This document shows positions 1 to 10,600 of a stretch of DNA of 64,000 nucleotides, piece by piece; position 1 is the first letter of the stretch, and each line of letters opens with the position of its first letter. The notes below the pieces were generated by a model. The model had not been told where the DNA came from. It was given only the letters and a program-made list of their open reading frames with translations, and made no database searches. The position numbers and the translations under genes were made by a program. Source of the DNA: an uncultured Pirellulaceae bacterium (GTDB lineage: Bacteria > Planctomycetota > Planctomycetia > Pirellulales > Pirellulaceae); contig CALCJM010000022.1 of NCBI GenBank assembly GCA_937967505.1, forward strand, positions 1-64,000, in the 5' to 3' direction.

Positions 1-1
1 C

Positions 2-526
2 CCGCACTCCTTTAAAGGCTACGAGGCGGAGGTTGTTTTCATCCCACGCGCTGACCAGTTCGTGACCGGGCAAGGAAAAATACTTGCCAACGCGCTTTAC
101 GTGGCAATGACACGGGCTCGATCGTTGCTGGCAGTCTATTCACAGAATGCAAGTTCGCAGAATTCAAATTTGCAGGGTTCAGGAAGCGTCGGCGGTACAC
201 CGCGGAAACGAATCAATGACGCCCTGATCTCCTGCATCGAATGTCTGAACCATGCGCCGATCGTTGAACCGGCAACCAGTCAGCAGGATGATTTTCTGGA
301 CGTGCTGGCCATCATTGGAAATCAACACCGCAAGTGGTTGCTGAAGATTTGGACCACCCAAACCATTTCGCAAGAACCCATCACCGACACCGAAGGCAAC
401 GTGATCGCCCAGCCCTTGTTTTGGTTCATCAACGATACACGAACCCACGCCTGCTTTGCAGATCCCGCAGAAACGACTGGAGCCCCCCTGCCGTTTGAGC
501 CCCTCCGTCCCGGCGACAGCATTTAA
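2..526 (+). CDS. Superfamily I (UvrD/RecD-like) DNA helicase C-terminal fragment; 5' end outside window
   Basis: Open frame from base 2: [15 protein letters not shown]...[16 protein letters not shown] matches the UvrD-like C-terminal motif (VAxTRAR). Confidence 0.75.
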   Translation, partial: PHSFKGYEAEVVFIPRADQFVTGQGKILANALYVAMTRARSLLAVYSQNASSQNSNLQGSGSVGGTPRKRINDALISCIECLNHAPIVEPATSQQDDFLDVLAIIGNQHRKWLLKIWTTQTISQEPITDTEGNVIAQPLFWFINDTRTHACFADPAETTGAPLPFEPLRPGDSI

Positions 527-736
527 CACTCACCACACTTTGTTCCGATGCGGCGCCGTGTCATTTTTCACGCATTTTTTCCGGTTTCCCCACTCTGTTG
601 TCAGGGTTCGTTTCCAGGTGCATGCCCCAACGGCCTACAATATTTGACGCACAATATCGCACACTCAAAGCCCGGCATACAAAACCAGGCTGGCAGCCAT
701 TTCATTTTTTTCTCACACTTCAGCACGCAGCCCATT

Positions 737-1654
737 ATGTCACTCAGCAGCGCTTCGCCGGCACAAACGAAAATTGGATGGATTGGAACAGGCGTAATGG
801 GGACCGGTATGGTCCGCAACCTCATTGCCGCCGGTTACTCGATCACACTTTACAGTCGCACAAAATCCAAAGCCCAACCCTTGATCGAACTTGGGGCCAT
901 GTGGGCTGATTCTCCCCGCGCTGTGGCGGAGCAAAGTGACGTGACCTTCTCGATTGTTGGCATGCCGGACGACGTTCGGCAGATTGCACTGGATCCTGAA
1001 ACGGGAGTTCTGGCAGGCGGCCGCGCAGGCAGTATCTTTGTCGACATGACCACCAGCGAACCGGAGCTGGCGATAGAAATCGCTGCGGCGGCTGCCAACC
1101 GTAACATGACATCCATCGATGCGCCCGTTTCCGGTGGAGACACCGGAGCAAAAAATGGTACCTTGTCGATTATGGTGGGGGGCGACGCACAGGCAATCGA
1201 TTTCATCCGTCCCTGTTTGGAAGTGATGGGAAAAACGATCGTCCATCAGGGCGGCCCCGGAGCTGGTCAGCACACCAAAATGGTGAACCAAATTCTGGTC
1301 GCCGCCGGGATGATTGGGGTCTGTGAATCGCTGATGTATGCCGCCAGGTCGGGACTGGATCTGGAGACGGTACTGCAATCGGTCTCCAGCGGTGCCGCTG
1401 GCAGTTGGGCGCTGTCTAATCTGGCACCTCGAATTGTGGCTGGCGATTTTGAACCGGGGTTCTTTGTCGATCATTTCGTCAAGGATCTGGGGATCGCCGT
1501 TGTCGAGGCGGACAAAGCGCGGTTGAAGCTGCCGGGCCTATCGCTGGCGCGCGAATTATATCTACAGGTTCAGGCGGACGGAGACGGCAGCCGCGGCACA
1601 CAAGCGTTGCAGAAGGCGCTGGCCAAAATGTCTGGCCTGACATGGCCGGTGTAA
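737..1654 (+). CDS. NAD(P)-dependent oxidoreductase, 3-hydroxyisobutyrate dehydrogenase family
   Basis: [22 protein letters not shown] Rossmann motif, [22 protein letters not shown]; start chosen at MSLSSASP. Confidence 0.9.
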   Translation: MSLSSASPAQTKIGWIGTGVMGTGMVRNLIAAGYSITLYSRTKSKAQPLIELGAMWADSPRAVAEQSDVTFSIVGMPDDVRQIALDPETGVLAGGRAGSIFVDMTTSEPELAIEIAAAAANRNMTSIDAPVSGGDTGAKNGTLSIMVGGDAQAIDFIRPCLEVMGKTIVHQGGPGAGQHTKMVNQILVAAGMIGVCESLMYAARSGLDLETVLQSVSSGAAGSWALSNLAPRIVAGDFEPGFFVDHFVKDLGIAVVEADKARLKLPGLSLARELYLQVQADGDGSRGTQALQKALAKMSGLTWPV

Positions 1655-1691
1655 GTATTGCTGTTCCGGCCGGTGCTGTTAGACTACCGGG

Positions 1692-2936
1692 ATGAACGAA
1701 AACTCAAAGAAAAACATTAGTCTGGCCGATCTTCGCCAGGACTTCCCGATTCTGAACCAGACCATTCATCGGCAAAAGCCGCTGGTCTATTTTGATAACG
1801 GTGCCTCCACCCAGCACCCCAATGTGGTCATTGACGCAATGGATCAGTGCTATCGGAAGACGTACTCCAACGTCCATCGCGGAATTCACTATTTAAGTGA
1901 GCAGGCGTCTGCCCAATACGAGGCCGCGCGGTTGAAAGTGGCCGCGTTCATCAACGCGCCTGTTCCGGAATCGGTCATCTTCACCGCCGGTACCACCATG
2001 GCCATTAACCTGGTCGCCAATAGCTGGGGGAGAGCCAACCTCCAACCGGGAGATGAAGTTTTACTGACGATCTGTGAACACCATTCCAATATTGTTCCGT
2101 GGCAGCAAGTCGCCGCCGCGACCGGAGCCCAAGTCCTGTTTGCCGATATTACCGACGACGGCCTATTGGATATGGACGATCTGCGCCGCAAGATTTCAAA
2201 CAAAACGAAAATGGTCGCCTTCATGGCCGTCTCCAATGTACTGGGAACAATCTTTCCCGTTGACGAAATCATCGCATTGGCGAAATCGGTCGGGGCGGCC
2301 ACATTAGTCGATGCGGCACAGCATGTTCCGCATGAACCGACCGATGTCCAGCAGTGGGACGCCGACTTTGTCGTGTTTTCCGGACACAAGATTCTCGGGC
2401 CATCGGGCATTGGCGTGCTGTGGGGCAAAAAAGAGATGCTCGAATCGATGCCGCCGTTCCTTGGCGGTGGCAGCATGATCGACCAAGTCACCACCGCAGG
2501 ATTTACACCGGGGGAACTACCGGCGAAATTCGAAGCCGGTACGCCGCCAATCGTAGAGGCGATTGGGCTGGGCGCGGCAATTGACTATATCAGTTCGGTT
2601 TCCCTCAACGCGATTGCTGACCATGAAAAAGCACTTTCGGCTGCCTTGGTTGCGCGACTGGAGAAGATTGAGGGACTGACGGTTTGGGGGCCACCACCAG
2701 AATACCGATCGGGAATCGTCAGCTTTACCATCCGGGACATCGCGGCACAGGATCTGGCGATCTTGCTGGATCAGAAAGGATTCGCAATCCGCGTTGGCCA
2801 TCATTGTGCGATGCCGCTGCATCAGCGTTTGGGCATCAAGGCCAGCTGCCGCGCTAGCTTCTATTTGTATAATACGCTGGAGGAAGTGGAATCATTCGCC
2901 GATGCGCTGGAAGCCGTGGTCAAACGATTAAGTTAA
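1692..2936 (+). CDS. sufS: Cysteine desulfurase, SufS family (PLP-dependent)
   Basis: YFDNGASTQHP, SNVHRGIHYLSEQAS, VVFSGHKILGPSGIGVLWG, RVGHHCAMPLHQRLG. Confidence 0.9.
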   Translation: MNENSKKNISLADLRQDFPILNQTIHRQKPLVYFDNGASTQHPNVVIDAMDQCYRKTYSNVHRGIHYLSEQASAQYEAARLKVAAFINAPVPESVIFTAGTTMAINLVANSWGRANLQPGDEVLLTICEHHSNIVPWQQVAAATGAQVLFADITDDGLLDMDDLRRKISNKTKMVAFMAVSNVLGTIFPVDEIIALAKSVGAATLVDAAQHVPHEPTDVQQWDADFVVFSGHKILGPSGIGVLWGKKEMLESMPPFLGGGSMIDQVTTAGFTPGELPAKFEAGTPPIVEAIGLGAAIDYISSVSLNAIADHEKALSAALVARLEKIEGLTVWGPPPEYRSGIVSFTIRDIAAQDLAILLDQKGFAIRVGHHCAMPLHQRLGIKASCRASFYLYNTLEEVESFADALEAVVKRLS

Positions 2937-3021
2937 CGCGGATGCGTCATGGATATCGTGGTGGTTGTGGCTGCTTGCGGCGAACGTATGTGTGTTCTCT
3001 GCCATTATCTGTGTAGCGGCC

Positions 3022-3816
3022 TCAATTTCCGGAAGCGGTTGACAGACGTTTGGCAAGAAAGCCGGTTGCCTTATCGACTTGGATATCCGCATAGAGGATC
3101 CCCTCTTTACCATAGGGTTGATGTGTTACAAGCGTACCAGCGGGATCAATAACGGCCGAAGTCGTTGTGCTGCCTTTGAGCGCACAATTGACTGATGCGA
3201 AGTAGCAAGTATTCTCTGCGGCGCGACAGAGCATGGCCTTTTCGTGGAATGAATTACCGGGATCCGCAAACATGCGCGGCACATAAGCGGCGTCTTCGAC
3301 GACTTCAAAGTGTGGATGGAACACAAGATGCGCACCATTTCGGATCGCCCACCGTGTTGTTTCTGGGTATCGCCAGCCCTCATGGCAGATCACAACACCA
3401 AACTTTAATTCGCCGCACTGAAAGATTGTTCGTGTGGTGCCAGCAAGGTAGGTGGATTCTTCCGATGGATCGAGCTGCACTTTGTCCTGAAAGCCGGCGA
3501 GACTTCCATCGGAGTTTGTCACGCGCGCTGTTATCAGCGGCCTGTCTTCGTCGAGCCTTTCAGTGCCGAGGACTACCGCAATTGAGTGTCTGGCTGCCAG
3601 CCCATCGATTTGTAACCATGCGTTGTCCAGCCAACCTTGGCCCGCAGATTGAGGGGGAGTTCCAATACGATAGCCGGGCACGTAACATTCGGGAAAACAA
3701 ATGATGTCTGCTCCGGCCGTCCCGGCTTCGCAAATTGCGTCCAGCGCAAGGCGAAGTGATTCTTCGGGTGTCGCGGGGGCTCGCAGGTTTGCCAGTGATA
3801 TTCGAGTGGTATTCAA
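3022..3816 (-). CDS. Carbon-nitrogen hydrolase (nitrilase superfamily)
   Basis: DIICFPECYVPGYR, KVQLDPSEES, VVICHEGWRYPE; Glu-Lys-Cys triad context. Confidence 0.85.
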   Translation of the reverse strand: MNTTRISLANLRAPATPEESLRLALDAICEAGTAGADIICFPECYVPGYRIGTPPQSAGQGWLDNAWLQIDGLAARHSIAVVLGTERLDEDRPLITARVTNSDGSLAGFQDKVQLDPSEESTYLAGTTRTIFQCGELKFGVVICHEGWRYPETTRWAIRNGAHLVFHPHFEVVEDAAYVPRMFADPGNSFHEKAMLCRAAENTCYFASVNCALKGSTTTSAVIDPAGTLVTHQPYGKEGILYADIQVDKATGFLAKRLSTASGN

Positions 3817-3868
3817 GGTGACCGATCGCAGTTCGGTTTTGGGGCAATGCGTTTACTCCAATAGGGGA

Positions 3869-4600
3869 TCACTCTTTCTTCTGCCCGATGAACTGGTAGT
3901 ACGGCGTCTTGAGTAATGGCACGTAGGGCATGCGGTTGCGCTGTTCATCAAGGTGTACCTGAGAAAAATGATGGCGCAAGAACGGGATATGGTCCGGTGA
4001 GGGGAACACGTTGTCCGTCGCAAACCAAGGCTGCCACAGGGTTCTCGCCAGCCAGCGGTGCTTCTTCATTGCTTCTGGGGGATATTTGCGGCCCACATAG
4101 AAATCGACCACGCCAATATGGCCGCCCGGTTTAAGGATCCGTTTGGCGTTCTCGATTGCCGCGAACCAGTCGGGAATCATCGTCAATGAATAGGAAAACG
4201 TCACGACATCCGCCAGCCCCTGGTCGGGGGTAAACGTGGTCGCGTCGGCAACGACGGCTTTGGCATTCCCCCAGCCTTTCTCTTCGAACCGTTTACCGGC
4301 AACATTCAACAGCGACTCCGACAGATCAACCACGTAGACCTGTTTCAGGCTGTCAATTGAATCGGCCAGATTTTCAATGTTTGATCCAGTGCCGCCGCCC
4401 ATATCGACCCAGACACCGCCAGCGGGTTTGGGCAACTGCTGATACAACGACTCGCGCCCCTTTAGCAGCCGTCTGCGAAAGTCATCGTAGGCACCAGCCT
4501 GCCCACCGTAGAAACTCTCCATCCGTTGAGCATGGTCATCCCCACGTACCGGCTTAAGCAGCATGTGGTAAAGCACCTTCATGTCAGCAAGAAAAGGCAT
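3869..4600 (-). CDS. SAM-dependent methyltransferase, BtaB-like (betaine lipid N-methyltransferase candidate)
   Basis: WVDMGGGTGSNIENLAD SAM motif; immediately downstream of a BtaA/DUF3419-like gene. Confidence 0.7.
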   Translation of the reverse strand: MPFLADMKVLYHMLLKPVRGDDHAQRMESFYGGQAGAYDDFRRRLLKGRESLYQQLPKPAGGVWVDMGGGTGSNIENLADSIDSLKQVYVVDLSESLLNVAGKRFEEKGWGNAKAVVADATTFTPDQGLADVVTFSYSLTMIPDWFAAIENAKRILKPGGHIGVVDFYVGRKYPPEAMKKHRWLARTLWQPWFATDNVFPSPDHIPFLRHHFSQVHLDEQRNRMPYVPLLKTPYYQFIGQKKE

Positions 4601-4687
4601 ACGTCGTTGTGTCTTTCAGATTGCGAGGTTGGCGAGCAGAACGCACCTCAAGATACGCCTACCGGATGAGCACTAGATATATGAACC

Positions 4688-5878
4688 CTACGCGCCGAGT
4701 TTGGCGATGTAGAAACTGCCATAGGTGTGGACGCGGTCCTTTTCATGTAGTTGATCTGAAAGCTGATTATTGTAGGTCAGCATGGACGCCACTTTTTGTT
4801 GCTGGCCATTGCGCATGACTTCCACTTTGTCAATGAAATCCGTTTTCAGACCTCCGCTTCGCCAAATCAACCGCGTATCAGGAGCAGCACGGTCAACGAT
4901 CGCCTGCCATTCGGATTCCAGCAACGGAAAGAAATGATCCGACAGCCAATCCATGTGGTCCAATAGAATAAACTTGGAAATCCGCCCGTCGTGCTTTTCC
5001 AGAAACCCCTGAACGGAGTCGGTATGCGTCGAAACGTTATCGATCAAACCGTCTTTGAAACGCTGAACATTCTCCGGTTTCAGATACTCGGGACAGCACT
5101 CCGGCGTATATTTCCCGGTCATGTAGACTCGCCAAAAATAATTGTCCTTCATCGGCAGTTCCGCAAACACGCTCTCCATGCAGTCCTGGATAAACTTTAC
5201 CAGGCCACCGGGATACTGGTTTTCAATTTGCCGGCGCTGGGCTTTGGGTACGCCCAGCATCGACATCGTCGTGTCGCGGTTCATAGTGAACTTCATCAGT
5301 CCCGTCCAGAATTTCTCGCGCAACTGGGAGTCGTAGATCGCGCGTTGTTCCTGAACGGTTTCCGCATTCAATAGCTGCTCCAACAGCGGTTTGACGCGAA
5401 TGACACGTTCGTTGTAGATCTTCACCATACGGGCAAATGCCCCGGACGTTCCCCGGTAGTAGAATGATTTGCGCGGATTGTCGAACCACTTGATTCTTTT
5501 ATCCCAGAACTGCTGGGACCAGACCGGCAACTCCGCCCGCAATTTTGACTGGTAGACGTTTTTGGCATCAGGAAGCCGCCCCTCGCCAAACATCTTGAAG
5601 ATGTCCTCATATGGAAGGTTACGGATGGCGGATTTTTTTAAATCCAACAGCGCGTTTTGGCGTGGATTCATATCCACTGCATTGACGTGCTTCGGTCCGG
5701 CCAACACGTAATCAAGTGCGTTGCATCCCGCCGACGTGATGACCAGCACGTTGTCTTCGGGGCCAAATTCCAACGCCACCCGGTCAAGCCTCGGATCCTC
5801 CCAGCAGGTGTTGTATACGAGGTTGTTGCCGTGAACGGAAGTGAAAATCCGTTGACTGACCCAGTCAAGAATCGCCAT
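4688..5878 (-). CDS. BtaA-like / DUF3419 family 3-amino-3-carboxypropyl transferase
   Basis: LVYNTCWEDPRLDRVALEFGPEDNVLVITSAGCNALDYVLAGPKHVNAVDMNPRQNALLDLK; start reset from ORF to MAILDWVSQ. Confidence 0.8.
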   Translation of the reverse strand: MAILDWVSQRIFTSVHGNNLVYNTCWEDPRLDRVALEFGPEDNVLVITSAGCNALDYVLAGPKHVNAVDMNPRQNALLDLKKSAIRNLPYEDIFKMFGEGRLPDAKNVYQSKLRAELPVWSQQFWDKRIKWFDNPRKSFYYRGTSGAFARMVKIYNERVIRVKPLLEQLLNAETVQEQRAIYDSQLREKFWTGLMKFTMNRDTTMSMLGVPKAQRRQIENQYPGGLVKFIQDCMESVFAELPMKDNYFWRVYMTGKYTPECCPEYLKPENVQRFKDGLIDNVSTHTDSVQGFLEKHDGRISKFILLDHMDWLSDHFFPLLESEWQAIVDRAAPDTRLIWRSGGLKTDFIDKVEVMRNGQQQKVASMLTYNNQLSDQLHEKDRVHTYGSFYIAKLGA

Positions 5879-6024
5879 AGTCGTTGTGTTTTGGATGGGT
5901 GGATTTGACGCTGTAAAAAACAGCCCGAATTGTAGCACTTTGCGTAAGATCAGAAAGGACGCAAAGCCCTTTCCGTGCAGGGTTTGTGTAATCCAACGGC
6001 GAGACCGAAAACGGCTAACGGACA

Positions 6025-6771
6025 CTATTTGACGCTGGCATTTCTCATCCGGTAGATGGCCCAAGTATTGCCATCAGGGCCCTGGTAGGGCTTTAAATAG
6101 AAAGTGCCCTCAATGACAACGGGCCTGACCGTGTAGTCGGTCGTCGTCTCTTTTTTTAACTTCACCAGCATGCAGTCGTAGATCGCCGCGTTGGGGCCGA
6201 AACAACATTCCTTGTTATCTCTGACGAATACAAAGCTTTTGAGGCCGCGTTGGCTGAAGCTGGGTCTGATGTAGCCGCGGATTTTGATCCTCTGGCCATC
6301 GATTTGACGAATTGCATCGGTCAGCTTGTCAGCGGTAAACGGCTCGTCAGGCTCAAGGTCAAATTTCACATCGTCAAATGTCAAATCGTACAACCCGTTG
6401 TAGGACTTGAGCTGCCCGGCGTTACCGGTGGTTCGGTCTGAGGCACCGATCGCGGCACCGCTCAAATCCAGCCGCTGGTTTTCGGGATCATCGACGGCCA
6501 ATAACCTCTCAGAAGGTTTGTCGGAACGATCCGGTTTGTCTCGCAAGTTGGACCGACCGGCGGCTGGTTCGATCAGTTCATCTGCATCGTTGGCGGCTCT
6601 GGCTGCGATGGCATCAATGCTGGCTGGATCGAGTGCATCGACTTGCGGTTCTACCGGTGGCGAGGTTGACGTATCCAACTGGCGTTTGGAACCAAAGCCG
6701 AAGTAAAAGAACATTGCCAGCCCGAGGATGGCAATTGCCATGGGGAACGGGTTACGTTTGGAGATCGCCAT
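6025..6771 (-). CDS. Membrane-anchored DUF3299-like protein (copy A)
   Basis: N-terminal TM; IKIRGYIRPSFSQRGLKSFVFVRDNKECCFGPNA. Confidence 0.6.
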   Translation of the reverse strand: MAISKRNPFPMAIAILGLAMFFYFGFGSKRQLDTSTSPPVEPQVDALDPASIDAIAARAANDADELIEPAAGRSNLRDKPDRSDKPSERLLAVDDPENQRLDLSGAAIGASDRTTGNAGQLKSYNGLYDLTFDDVKFDLEPDEPFTADKLTDAIRQIDGQRIKIRGYIRPSFSQRGLKSFVFVRDNKECCFGPNAAIYDCMLVKLKKETTTDYTVRPVVIEGTFYLKPYQGPDGNTWAIYRMRNASVK

Positions 6772-6784
6772 AGATGATCAGGCT

Positions 6785-7465
6785 TTAACGCACGTGGTTG
6801 GCTTCAATTTCATAGAACACCTGAGGCACTTCTTTTTCGCTGACGGCAGCTTTATCGGGATTAAGTCGAAATGTGCCGCCGATCCGGCGCAGGCCCAGCG
6901 AGTAATCAACCGTGTCGTCCGATTTGATTTTCACTGCAATAACCTCGGTAATATCCGGATTGCCGCCAAAACAGCAGTCACCAAAATCACCAACCATAAT
7001 GAAGCTTTTCAGCCGTTTCTTTTTACCCGACGGTGGCCGGACGTAGCCCTTGATGAACACTTTTTTTCCATCAAGTTCTTTGGCCTTCTCCGAGTAAGGC
7101 AGATTGGTTCGCCTGTTGGCTCTCAGGTCGCCGAACGAAATCCGTTGGTGTTCCGGAGGAACCTCTGTGGCGTAAATATAGCTGTGCATTGAGACGCTGC
7201 CGATCAGCATTAAAACACAAATTGCCAAACCAACCAACGCAGGTTTTCTGCCAACCAATTCTTCCGGATAACGTTTGAAAGCGGCCAGCGCTACAACGCC
7301 ACAACCGACACCAATGATCGGCAGGATCACAAAAAATTGAGCCAGAAATGCGGTCACGCTCAGGATTGCAAATACCAGGCTGGCGACTGCTGATTTGCTG
7401 ACTGATTTGAATTCGTCTTGGCTGTAAGCATCGTTCTGGGCGGTTGATCGGAATTCGCTGTTCAT
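6785..7465 (-). CDS. Membrane protein with DUF4190-like TM region and DUF3299-like domain (copy B)
   Basis: VFIKGYVRPPSGKKKRLKSFIMVGDFGDCCFGGNP; paralogous to the neighbouring gene. Confidence 0.6.
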   Translation of the reverse strand: MNSEFRSTAQNDAYSQDEFKSVSKSAVASLVFAILSVTAFLAQFFVILPIIGVGCGVVALAAFKRYPEELVGRKPALVGLAICVLMLIGSVSMHSYIYATEVPPEHQRISFGDLRANRRTNLPYSEKAKELDGKKVFIKGYVRPPSGKKKRLKSFIMVGDFGDCCFGGNPDITEVIAVKIKSDDTVDYSLGLRRIGGTFRLNPDKAAVSEKEVPQVFYEIEANHVR

Positions 7466-7671
7466 GCGCTTCGGTCAGAAATGGCCTAGTTGAAATGATT
7501 GGTTCGGGCACGGCACGCCAATCGGTGGACAACAGTTGTCCGACCAGATTGGTCGATAATTGGTGTTACGCCCTTAACGGGCAAAGGGTTCGGTTCTCGG
7601 CACTGGTGTTTCGCCTTTCGTATCCCGGGCAACCGACCCGTCCCGTGCAGCAGACACTGTAAACCGGCGGT

Positions 7672-9543
7672 TCAGAATATCAAACGCTGAAATGAGCCAT
7701 TGACCACCGACCAAAGCAGAAAAAACAGCACCACCGAGCATAAAAACGGGATCAAAATGATCTTCAGCGTCAAATACGGCACCGCCGCGACGGGTGTGGC
7801 AGGCACGGCGGCCGCGATAGGGGGTACGGCGGCAACGTCGGTTTCAGCGGGCGCGGCGATGGCAACGGGGTTGGCTTCGGATTGAGGGACGGAAGCCGAA
7901 AGGCTGGAAACCTCTTTGGTTTCGCCACCGGCGGCGACCACCCTGTTCGGGTCGATAACCTGGACTGGAATCGTGGCCGCCGGCAACGCAGCCACAACCG
8001 CAGGATTGCCACTGACGATGGGGACCTTGTAGGTTTTATGTTGGACCGTCACGGATTCCGCCGGGCTGCCGTCAGAATCCTGATCCTGTTGAGCGGCCAA
8101 TTCCCGGTCCAGTTCGGCAAATGGATCTGTCTCTTTGAAGGGGCCGGTCGAAACAAAACTGAGGGGCGTGGACCGTGCAATCTTCATCCCGGAATCGGGC
8201 AACGTCTGTGACTCCTTGGCGTCGGTATCTTCCCGTTCGGCGTCGCTATCGTCATCATCTTCGTCGCCAAATCCACCGCCAAACAATTCAGCCCGTTGCA
8301 CCGCCCCTGGATCAATCTTTTTTAATTCAGTCAAATACTCCTTGGCACGCGGCTCTGGTGACGCCATCAGAAAATTGACAATCGGCACTCGCAACCAGCG
8401 ATTTTCTTCTTTTGATTCCTTGAACATCGCGACCAGTTTGTCTGTCACCGACCAATCTTCCCATCTGGCCAAATCCGAGATCACCAAATCTGCCATTTTG
8501 GAACGATCCAGTAATTTCCTGATGGCGGCAACGACGCGGTCTCGGGAGATGATATCGACCTCGGTACCATGAAACCGTAACGCCGATAGCGCTCCCATCG
8601 TCGTCGTAAAATCGCTTTCCTCATTGAGCAAAAACTCTTTTTCAACCAGCTCGACCCCGTCTTCCCCCTTCAGGCACAGGTAACAGGCCACCAGTGCATC
8701 CATCCCGCGCAGATTACTGTCGCCACCATCGGTCAGCATTTTCTCCAACACTGTGCCGTCCGATTCGGTCCCGCAGACTCCCAGCATCGTTAGATACAAC
8801 CGACGCCGATTGATCGAAGTGTCTTTATCAGTAATCCAGGAAAGCAACTGCTGCCGGTTCATGCGATCCTTCAGCGCGATCAGATCTGCATAGGGGGCTT
8901 TGGCGAATTCGTCATAGGCATCAAAGGCGATCGACGATTCTTCATGTTCAAAATAATCTTGAAAAAAGGCTAGGCGATCCGGGCCAGATTCGGGCAGCGT
9001 CTGAAGATCCTCAAGATACTTCAGCAATACCGGTGACGCCTTGATCGGTGTTGTCCAAGCAATGTCCGGCGGGTCCAACCCCATCACCAAAAAAATGCGA
9101 CCTGGGGGATGACGCCCCACCAACAGCGCCTCGAACTCCATCCCTTGACTTAGAGTCGTCTCGCCTTTGAGCACTTTTGTGATCTTGAAAGTGGCACGAG
9201 GAAGATCTGCATCGGGATCGTCGGGCAGAGGCGGTGCATCAATTAAGGCTGCCGATACCACCACATCTTTGGCGGCAATCTGATCCGTGAAGGTCAGATT
9301 TACCGACGCACAAAACGGACAGGCCATTGATGAAGCAATGGCTTGGCGTCCCAAAACGAAAAATGTCGAAACACACACCGCAATCCACATCATCAATGGG
9401 GCCATGACAAGGAGCGCTCGCGCCGAAATCGCCACCAACACAGCGCTGACGCAGCCGGCCGCGTTTGTAGCGTCTGTGGCGCGATTAATGCCTCCAGCGC
9501 TCCTGTTGGAGGGGCGTGAAAATTTTTGTTTATACGTGATCAA
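7672..9543 (-). CDS. Secreted/membrane hypothetical protein
   Basis: Long ORF with N-terminal hydrophobic segment, CPFC motif, acidic linker, Ala/Pro/Val-rich region and C-terminal TM. Confidence 0.65.
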   Translation of the reverse strand: MITYKQKFSRPSNRSAGGINRATDATNAAGCVSAVLVAISARALLVMAPLMMWIAVCVSTFFVLGRQAIASSMACPFCASVNLTFTDQIAAKDVVVSAALIDAPPLPDDPDADLPRATFKITKVLKGETTLSQGMEFEALLVGRHPPGRIFLVMGLDPPDIAWTTPIKASPVLLKYLEDLQTLPESGPDRLAFFQDYFEHEESSIAFDAYDEFAKAPYADLIALKDRMNRQQLLSWITDKDTSINRRRLYLTMLGVCGTESDGTVLEKMLTDGGDSNLRGMDALVACYLCLKGEDGVELVEKEFLLNEESDFTTTMGALSALRFHGTEVDIISRDRVVAAIRKLLDRSKMADLVISDLARWEDWSVTDKLVAMFKESKEENRWLRVPIVNFLMASPEPRAKEYLTELKKIDPGAVQRAELFGGGFGDEDDDDSDAEREDTDAKESQTLPDSGMKIARSTPLSFVSTGPFKETDPFAELDRELAAQQDQDSDGSPAESVTVQHKTYKVPIVSGNPAVVAALPAATIPVQVIDPNRVVAAGGETKEVSSLSASVPQSEANPVAIAAPAETDVAAVPPIAAAVPATPVAAVPYLTLKIILIPFLCSVVLFFLLWSVVNGSFQRLIF

Positions 9544-9902
9544 GATTCGTGGTCCGAAATGTACGACGGGATTACGAATTTTATCTCAGGAAGGCCCAAA
9601 GATTCAATGTTCGATTTGGGTTATTTTGAAACCACCAAAGAATAAAGCCGCTTATTCTGCCAGCAGTGTGCCGAAAGGCCAACTCATGCGGAAATGACGG
9701 AACAGCCAGCAAAAACGCAACAAACACACCGTATCCTGATGCGGATCTGGCGGTAGGCCAGTTGCCTGGTAATTTGACGATAGTTTGCCAATCGTTTGAC
9801 AGGACAGTCCCGCGACGCGTCGGTGGCCAAAGATTTTCAGCAAACGCTATCGGTCAGCAAACGCCATCGGTCAGCAACAGTCGTTCGAGTGCTGCGGTGT
9901 CC

Positions 9903-10439
9903 TTAGATCTGAGGCAGCTGATCCTGGTCAACAATATCCACTTTTCGCATGAGTGACATGATCCCCAGATAAATCAAATACAGTCCATAGAGCACGATAA
10001 GCGGGGGCAACCAATATTCGGCCATGACCACTCGCAGCAGTAGCGCGATTGCCAAAACCCGACGTCCGCGGCGCCCCACGCCGTCTCCCACCCCCGTCGC
10101 CGTGAGCACCCAAAAGACGAATCCGGCCAGCAAGAAACACCCCACGCCCTTGAGGATAAAAACAATCGAATTGCTGGTGCGATCGGCCTCGATGGTGTCA
10201 CGCTCGCGCTGTGCCATTCGTTCTTGAAGGTTGGAACCCGAAGAGTACTTTTTTAACAGTGCTTCTTCGCGTTCTTCTTTGGAAAGCGCCCCCTTCTGAC
10301 GTTTTACCGAACCGGTGCGCGGTTGCCCGGTTCCGCCGCCGGCAATGAACGAGTCTTTGCACCTCTTGCATTTGACTTTTCGTCCGGCATAGCTTTCCGG
10401 AACATTGTAGGTGGCACCGCAAACGCAATCGACTTTCAT
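9903..10439 (-). CDS. Zinc-ribbon hypothetical membrane protein
   Basis: MKVDCVCGATYNVPESYAGRKVKCKRCKDSF (CxC...CxxC) then two TM segments. Confidence 0.65.
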   Translation of the reverse strand: MKVDCVCGATYNVPESYAGRKVKCKRCKDSFIAGGGTGQPRTGSVKRQKGALSKEEREEALLKKYSSGSNLQERMAQRERDTIEADRTSNSIVFILKGVGCFLLAGFVFWVLTATGVGDGVGRRGRRVLAIALLLRVVMAEYWLPPLIVLYGLYLIYLGIMSLMRKVDIVDQDQLPQI

Positions 10440-10600
10440 GGTATTGATGGGGTAGAGAGAGGTGGAAGAAGTAAACGTCAGTCTAGCTTCCCCATGACTG
10501 CCATGCAAATTTCTACACGCCGAAGTGGGGCAACGAGGCGGAAATGTGGGTGAATAACTTGATTGAAGCTGCCTTTGCTCCCACCAATCGTGCTAAAGAT

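Noticed and set aside
740-1474. 244-aa minus-strand ORF antisense to the 3-HIBDH family gene
   Set aside because: Shadow ORF; the + strand encodes a clear Rossmann dehydrogenase.
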